The translations under genes were made by a program, and so were the position numbers. DNA of 64,000 nucleotides from Hydnum rufescens UP504 (taxonomy: Eukaryota > Basidiomycota > Agaricomycetes > Cantharellales > Hydnaceae): assembly GCA_014904985.1 (NCBI GenBank), contig MU128928.1, forward strand, positions 210,832 through 274,831. The letters are read 5' to 3'. Below, one piece after another: positions 59,254 through 64,000 of this stretch. The notes under the pieces were generated by a model. The model had not been told where the DNA came from. It ran no database searches and was given only the letters and a program-made list of their open reading frames with translations. How positions within the stretch are numbered: the stretch's first letter is position 1; every line of letters begins with the position of its first letter.

Positions 59254-62200
59254 CTACTTGTGGCTGAGTGTGTATACGTCCTGCAAGAAATCAAGCAGCG
59301 TGCTCGAGCTCCACGCTTGTGTTCTGCATGAGTCATAGCAAAAAGCGCCGTTAATGTTGGTGAGTTCAGGTAATCCAGCCCAAGGGTCCGTGGCCACATG
59401 ACGGCGTGCTGGAAGAAGAAGAGTATGGAGATAGTGAAGAGTCTCTTGAGGGTCCTGTACCAAACGATCAGCAGGGAATTCAATTCATTGGAAGCAGGTA
59501 CTGACTTCTTTCCCCCTGCCGGCTTTGATGTCGAAATGAAGGTATGCACGAAGAAAGAAACCAAGGGGCCATCCCCATTCGGGACCCTGATGATAGTTCC
59601 TTCCTTTAGCAATAGCTGGATCATCTGAATCATTTGAATTATCATAATTGCCACGGTACTGGCTGTCGCTGGGATCTAGCGTTTTCATTCCCAGTGGGCT
59701 CCGGAGGATTCGGTCAGCCAGTCGCAGAGCCCCTAAGGCATGCTCCGGTTCAAAGAGCTCTGGGGCCACGGTCATTGCGATGGGGAAATTCGACCGGAAT
59801 TGGTAGTCGGACCATTCTCGACCAGGACCGGAACCGAGCACGTCTTTATATATGCCACGACGGTTGACGATCTTGGGGTCAATGACGTATTTCGGGTCAT
59901 CGGCGGGGTCTTTAGCCAGATATCAGATATACTAGGAATACTGGGACAATTATGAGACGAACCAAGAGGAACATAGAAATGCTTCTCGAACGATGCTTGG
60001 AGGAGGTCCTGCCATTCACCGTATGTTACCAGGCGCCGCTTTCCGTCAACTATCATGAGGCATTAAGGCTGCCGTCCCGTGCCCCAGGCCATGAAATTAA
60101 CTCACTTTCAGTCTCGACTCCCTTGAAGGGGAACTTGCCCTCCCGGGACAGATCATTGAGCCATCGGAGGGTGCTCTTAAGTAACCCAATGATTTCGACA
60201 GGTGCACCATCTCGCGGAGTCCCAGGAATGCCCTTGGTACCGGCCTTCTCTGATTCCCCCATTTTGTCCTGCCACGTGCCGCAATTGTGCTCGTTGCCGC
60301 CATAAATGATACCGGTGTTCCAATCGACATGGATATCAATGTTGAAACCCTCATCACGCATCTGCATGTCCAAGTTCGGACCGGCATTGTATTCTCGGAA
60401 GGAAATACCGTCCGCATGCCGCTGAAGCACCTCTTGAATAATCTCAGCGATCGTGCTAGAGTATGCGTACGCGCGCGGGTCGTTCCAGGGAACGAAGGTA
60501 TCGTCCTTAGGGAACCTCCGTTTCACAGATTCAGAAAGAATAGTTAAACCTTCAGGTGCGAAGTGAGCATAGTCTTGAATGTTCTGTAACATGAACCAAG
60601 GCGAGTCTCGCGAATTATATCTAACATACGTCCAACAGTAAGCATTCGAATCGAAATATCCGGCATCGGGAAAGAAAGACAATAACAGACCTCGGTGAAC
60701 GAACGGAATCAAGGAGATTGGGGATCAGGCCATGCTTGAGGGTCGAGCTGAAGGCCAAAATATGCTCTCTTGCTGCCCCAAAGTTTCCAGTGGCCAAGAA
60801 TAAACCCCGAAGCGAAATAAACACGTCTCGTCCCCAGCAACGGGCCCAACCTGCAGTGAAGTGGGGCAAGCCAGCTGCGAGACATGGGACGGATTTGGAA
60901 GGATCCAAAGACGCTGACTTCACCATGCCGTCCATCTGGACGGAACACAATGCAAGACTTTGCGTAAAGTCATGTCCGGACGAGATGAATTCTGAACTCT
61001 GGTCCACAACAGCACGGCGAGCAGCTTTATATGCAGCCACAATGACGATAGCAAAATACTTTGGGCGCAAGAACGACGGGACCGTGGCCTTGATCAGGTC
61101 GAATCGCTCTGCGAACCATGCGGCGGATTTCCCTAGGTTGGGGAATGCGTCAACTTGTCTGTAAAACTCAAAGTCAGCTGGGAAGTCAACGCATGAGTTA
61201 TGGACTTTGAGCTTGCTCTGTCAACCGGAAATGTACATAGTCCAGAGCCCATGTACCCTGCCGAAGATGGGCGCATAGAGGGTGTCCAAGATCATTGTAT
61301 TTGGTAATGTGACGCAATGGTGTCATCCATCCCTCCAGTCCACAGTAAACGAGTGGACCAGATCCAGGGATATCGTACACACCGATCTTCCCGTCTTCCA
61401 AAGCACACGTTAGAAAATTTGGGCGGGGTCGGCATAACGGGACAGGGCCTACCAGTAGCATCCCTCTCCTCCCCATCGGCACGATGGATGAGGACATTGA
61501 GATCAACCAGGTCCAAGTTTTTGAAAGCTTCGTCGGCGCCCGATGCACACATCGAGTCAAGGGAGGGCTCAAGACCTTCCATATGCGTCGTAAACAGCAT
61601 GATGGAACCCGGAGGGAATGTATCGGGAACAATGATTTCTGAATATGGCCCATCAGCGTCAAGCTTCTCGAGTGCAATTACTTCGGGGACATCAATCAAG
61701 GTGGTTGGTAAACCACGAATGGTTTTAGCGTCAGGAACAAGCTCGTATGATGAGATATTGATACTAGCTCCCATGATATATTTGGCCTTGGTACGGCGAA
61801 GCTGGATGGGGTTGACTGAAAAAGGCGTCTTCAGGCGGGAAGGAATGTGCAATAGCAAAGAAAGTACTCACCCCAACCCCGATCTTTGCTTCCCTTCTGG
61901 AAAGCAGTGTGAGCCACGAGAAGGAAACCCTTCTGCGTCGCCGGTTGCACGCGATGGATCATTATATACTAGGATCGCAAGTCAGATTGGATGTTCTAAA
62001 GATCGAAAAAGTGAATGATTACGGACATCGTTCTCCTGGTGCACATGACCCTCGCTATACCCCTCAAGGGCCATCTCGGTATGAAGATGATTCAAAACTC
62101 TCTTGACGGAGCTGATTCCATTATGCTGCTCGCCAATTGAAACCTCGTATCTCCTGTCATCCCCTACAAGATCCAGGAGTTTGGGATAAATATCGTCGAA

Positions 62201-64000
62201 GCCTTTGTTCGAACCGATTGCAGAGTAACCGAACGTAACGAGGGCGCCTGTCGAGAGTGCATCTTCTGCACTTCGCTTGTCGAGGGGGGATTCATTATCG
62301 TGGGTCACATCGTACATGAGTGCATGCGGAACTGAGCCTTGGAGAGGGGTAATGATGCATCTTTGAGTGGAGCCTTCGTCTGTGGGAGACGGAAGTTCCT
62401 CCGTTCTCGTTAATGTCGCACCATCCATCGAGCCTTATTCGGCCATAGCATTTTCAAAATCAGCACAGCGCAACAGTAGCTCAAAAAACCAAACACACCA
62501 ATTGGTTTTCCAAGGCCATGTCTGTAAAGCAGCCTCGAAAACTCTTTGGGATCCCACCCATTCATAGCTTCTCTGATCAAACTATTGATTCCTAGCCGAC
62601 TCACAAAATGCAAATCCATTTCTTCCCTCCCGGTGAAGAGTTCTGCACACACATAAAGATTGGGATTTACAACACGCGCAGCATCGAGGAGGGATACGCC
62701 GACGTGGAGTGGCGTGGAGTGACAATTGTCGATCCGGAATCCATCAAACACGCCCGCCAGAGACTGAACGTAGGTGGTCATGTAGTCCCACAACCATGGG
62801 TTGTCCGAACGTGAATCGCCGTACCGCAGCTTCACACAATCCTGCCAAACGATGACCTCGCGTCGTAGATAAGATTTCGATGGGAGAAGCGCAAAGTTTT
62901 GTAGGGGATCGGCGTTCCATATCCAGCCGTTATTTGCGAGCGCTAGGGCAAGTGGATCGTACGTAGCAGTTTGGGCATTTGAAGGCAATCGAGTGAAATA
63001 ACTCTCCACGAGAGGGAGCCTGTGGAATGAAACAAGTATTTTCAGCAACGAGCGCGAGAAACTCAGAGGAACATGGAAATTGGCACTTACTCTGCAGTGA
63101 TTTCGCCGAGCTTCGGTCCATGGGCATCTAATCTCGTGTACTTTAAACGATTCCTAATGCCTGACAGTGCTGCGCGCAAGTCATCATCAGCTTCCTGGTA
63201 AAGTGGCACGTTTAATACATCCACAACCCGTCCCCACTTCTCGGCCAGCACATCGACATCGGCTGTATCAGTGAATGCAGCCTTGACAAGGGAAGCTGCG
63301 TATTCGGGATCGATTTGTACACAAAATCGGGAGCTCAGTCGTCCAATATTGACGATCTTGTTTGAGGTGCGGATCAATTCCGCCAACTCGTCGGCAGATT
63401 TACCTGCCACAGTTGTATTTGTCCAAGGGCGCACGGCGGAAGACCGAAGGATTTTCTTGATAGCAGATTTTTCGCGCTGGACGTCCAAGACGTAGTATTG
63501 CCAAAGATTCAGAGTAGCGAATGAAGAAGAGAGAGCGGACAGGAGAGTGTCAATATCTGCCGAGGAGGCCACATGCGTGGGCAAACCGCTTCGAGCGAGT
63601 GAAGCAGAGAATTCTATAATAGCGGTGTCCAGCTCAAAAGCAGGCTTTAGATGAGGTGTGTTGAATGGGCTGAAACCTGCGCGCATGAAAGTGTGAAGGT
63701 ATGTGATGATCAACAAGGGCCGCAACGACAAATGACATATTTCAGGGTAGACCTACCGGCCTCAGGATGTTCCAGCAACCAAGGACTATTATTTGCCGTA
63801 TGATTGAGAACAACGTCCGTTAGGCTTAACAGGCCGTACTTGTCCTTGCACTCTTTGAGTTGCGCCTTGACCTTGTTCACGCCATCTTCACGAGTCCCGG
63901 TCCAATTGGCATCGAACAATCCGTCATCAAAGGCGAGTTGGTCTGCGATGGAATATGGACTCTTGCTCTCTCCTCGCAACTGAAGTGGAGTGTAATGCAA
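59254..64000 (-). CDS. GDB1: Glycogen debranching enzyme (GH13 transferase + GH133 glucosidase), 5' end outside the window
   Basis: The window holds the C-terminal three quarters or so; the N-terminus lies beyond 64000. Reading from 64000 down: SIADQLAFDD, LTDVVLNHTA (GH13 region I, about 63810), FSPFNTPHLKPAFELD, FDGFRIDNCHSTPLHVG (nucleophile Asp, about 62730), YVCAELFTGREEMD (acid/base Glu, about 62640) and DVTHDNESP (about 62300), so all four GH13 motifs are present. The C-terminal glucosidase domain has WARCWGRDVFISLRGL (about 60820), YVRYNSRDSPWFMLQNIQDY, NIDIHVDWNTGIIYGGNEHN with CGTWQDKMGES (about 60270), YRGNYDNSNDSDDPAIA and the end SSTLLDFLQDVYTLSHK. One protein performs both 4-alpha-glucanotransferase and amylo-1,6-glucosidase steps of cytosolic glycogen breakdown. 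At least eight introns were seen; I did not fix every boundary. Confidence 0.93.

Overview
The window reads as nuclear DNA of a filamentous basidiomycete. Genes are split by many short introns (about 45-75 nt, GTRNGT...AG, CTAAC-like branch points). Several products are typical of Agaricomycetes: an HRD3/SEL1L ERAD subunit, an MKT1-like protein, a tail-anchored FHA protein, a VPS9-domain GEF, an eukaryotic-type glycogen debranching enzyme and a fungal AMT. The degenerate kinases at the left end resemble a kinase family I associate with Rhizoctonia/Ceratobasidium (Cantharellales); that placement is inference, not proof.

Layout. (1) 1-5.1 kb: two decayed protein-kinase-like genes facing each other. 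(2) About 5.48-20.03 kb: a 14.5-kb imperfect inverted repeat, two ~6-kb arms around a ~1.45-kb spacer. From the outside in, each arm carries an array of five near-uniform intron-like units with strong internal hairpins, a TAA-rich microsatellite, an LTR- or promoter-like stretch, a GRF-zinc-finger/coiled-coil ORF, a captured fragment of a SWI3/RSC8-type chromatin gene (ZZ-like finger plus SANT), an AT-hook/coiled-coil ORF and a gene with a minisatellite. The spacer holds six copies of an exact 81-bp (27-codon) tandem repeat. Only the right arm has a ~1.03-kb extra segment. (3) 20.7-22.8 kb: an intact ammonium transporter. (4) 22.8-27.6 kb: no gene I can defend. (5) 27.6-46.97 kb: FHA protein, MKT1-like protein, vacuolar-type MFS transporter, an unknown protein, VPS9 GEF and a second MFS transporter. 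(6) 47-49.5 kb: no confident gene. (7) 49.5-64 kb: MED4, HFI1/ADA1 (SAGA), a SAC3-like gene, HRD3/SEL1L, TAF10 (TFIID/SAGA) and the 3' part of the glycogen debranching enzyme.

Functional themes. The right end is unusually rich in RNA-polymerase-II co-activator subunits (MED4, ADA1, TAF10, perhaps SAC3) within 9.3 kb. The rest is nutrient uptake (ammonium, two MFS carriers), endosomal/ER traffic and quality control (VPS9, HRD3), post-transcriptional control (MKT1) and glycogen breakdown.

The region most worth attention is the inverted repeat with its hairpin-bearing intron array. AMT, both MFS genes, FHA, MED4, ADA1 and TAF10 rebuild to exact open frames. MKT1, VPS9 and HRD3 each need one or two small frame corrections, which could be sequencing error or real decay. 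Exon boundaries were read by eye from splice motifs and family resemblance, with no alignment run.
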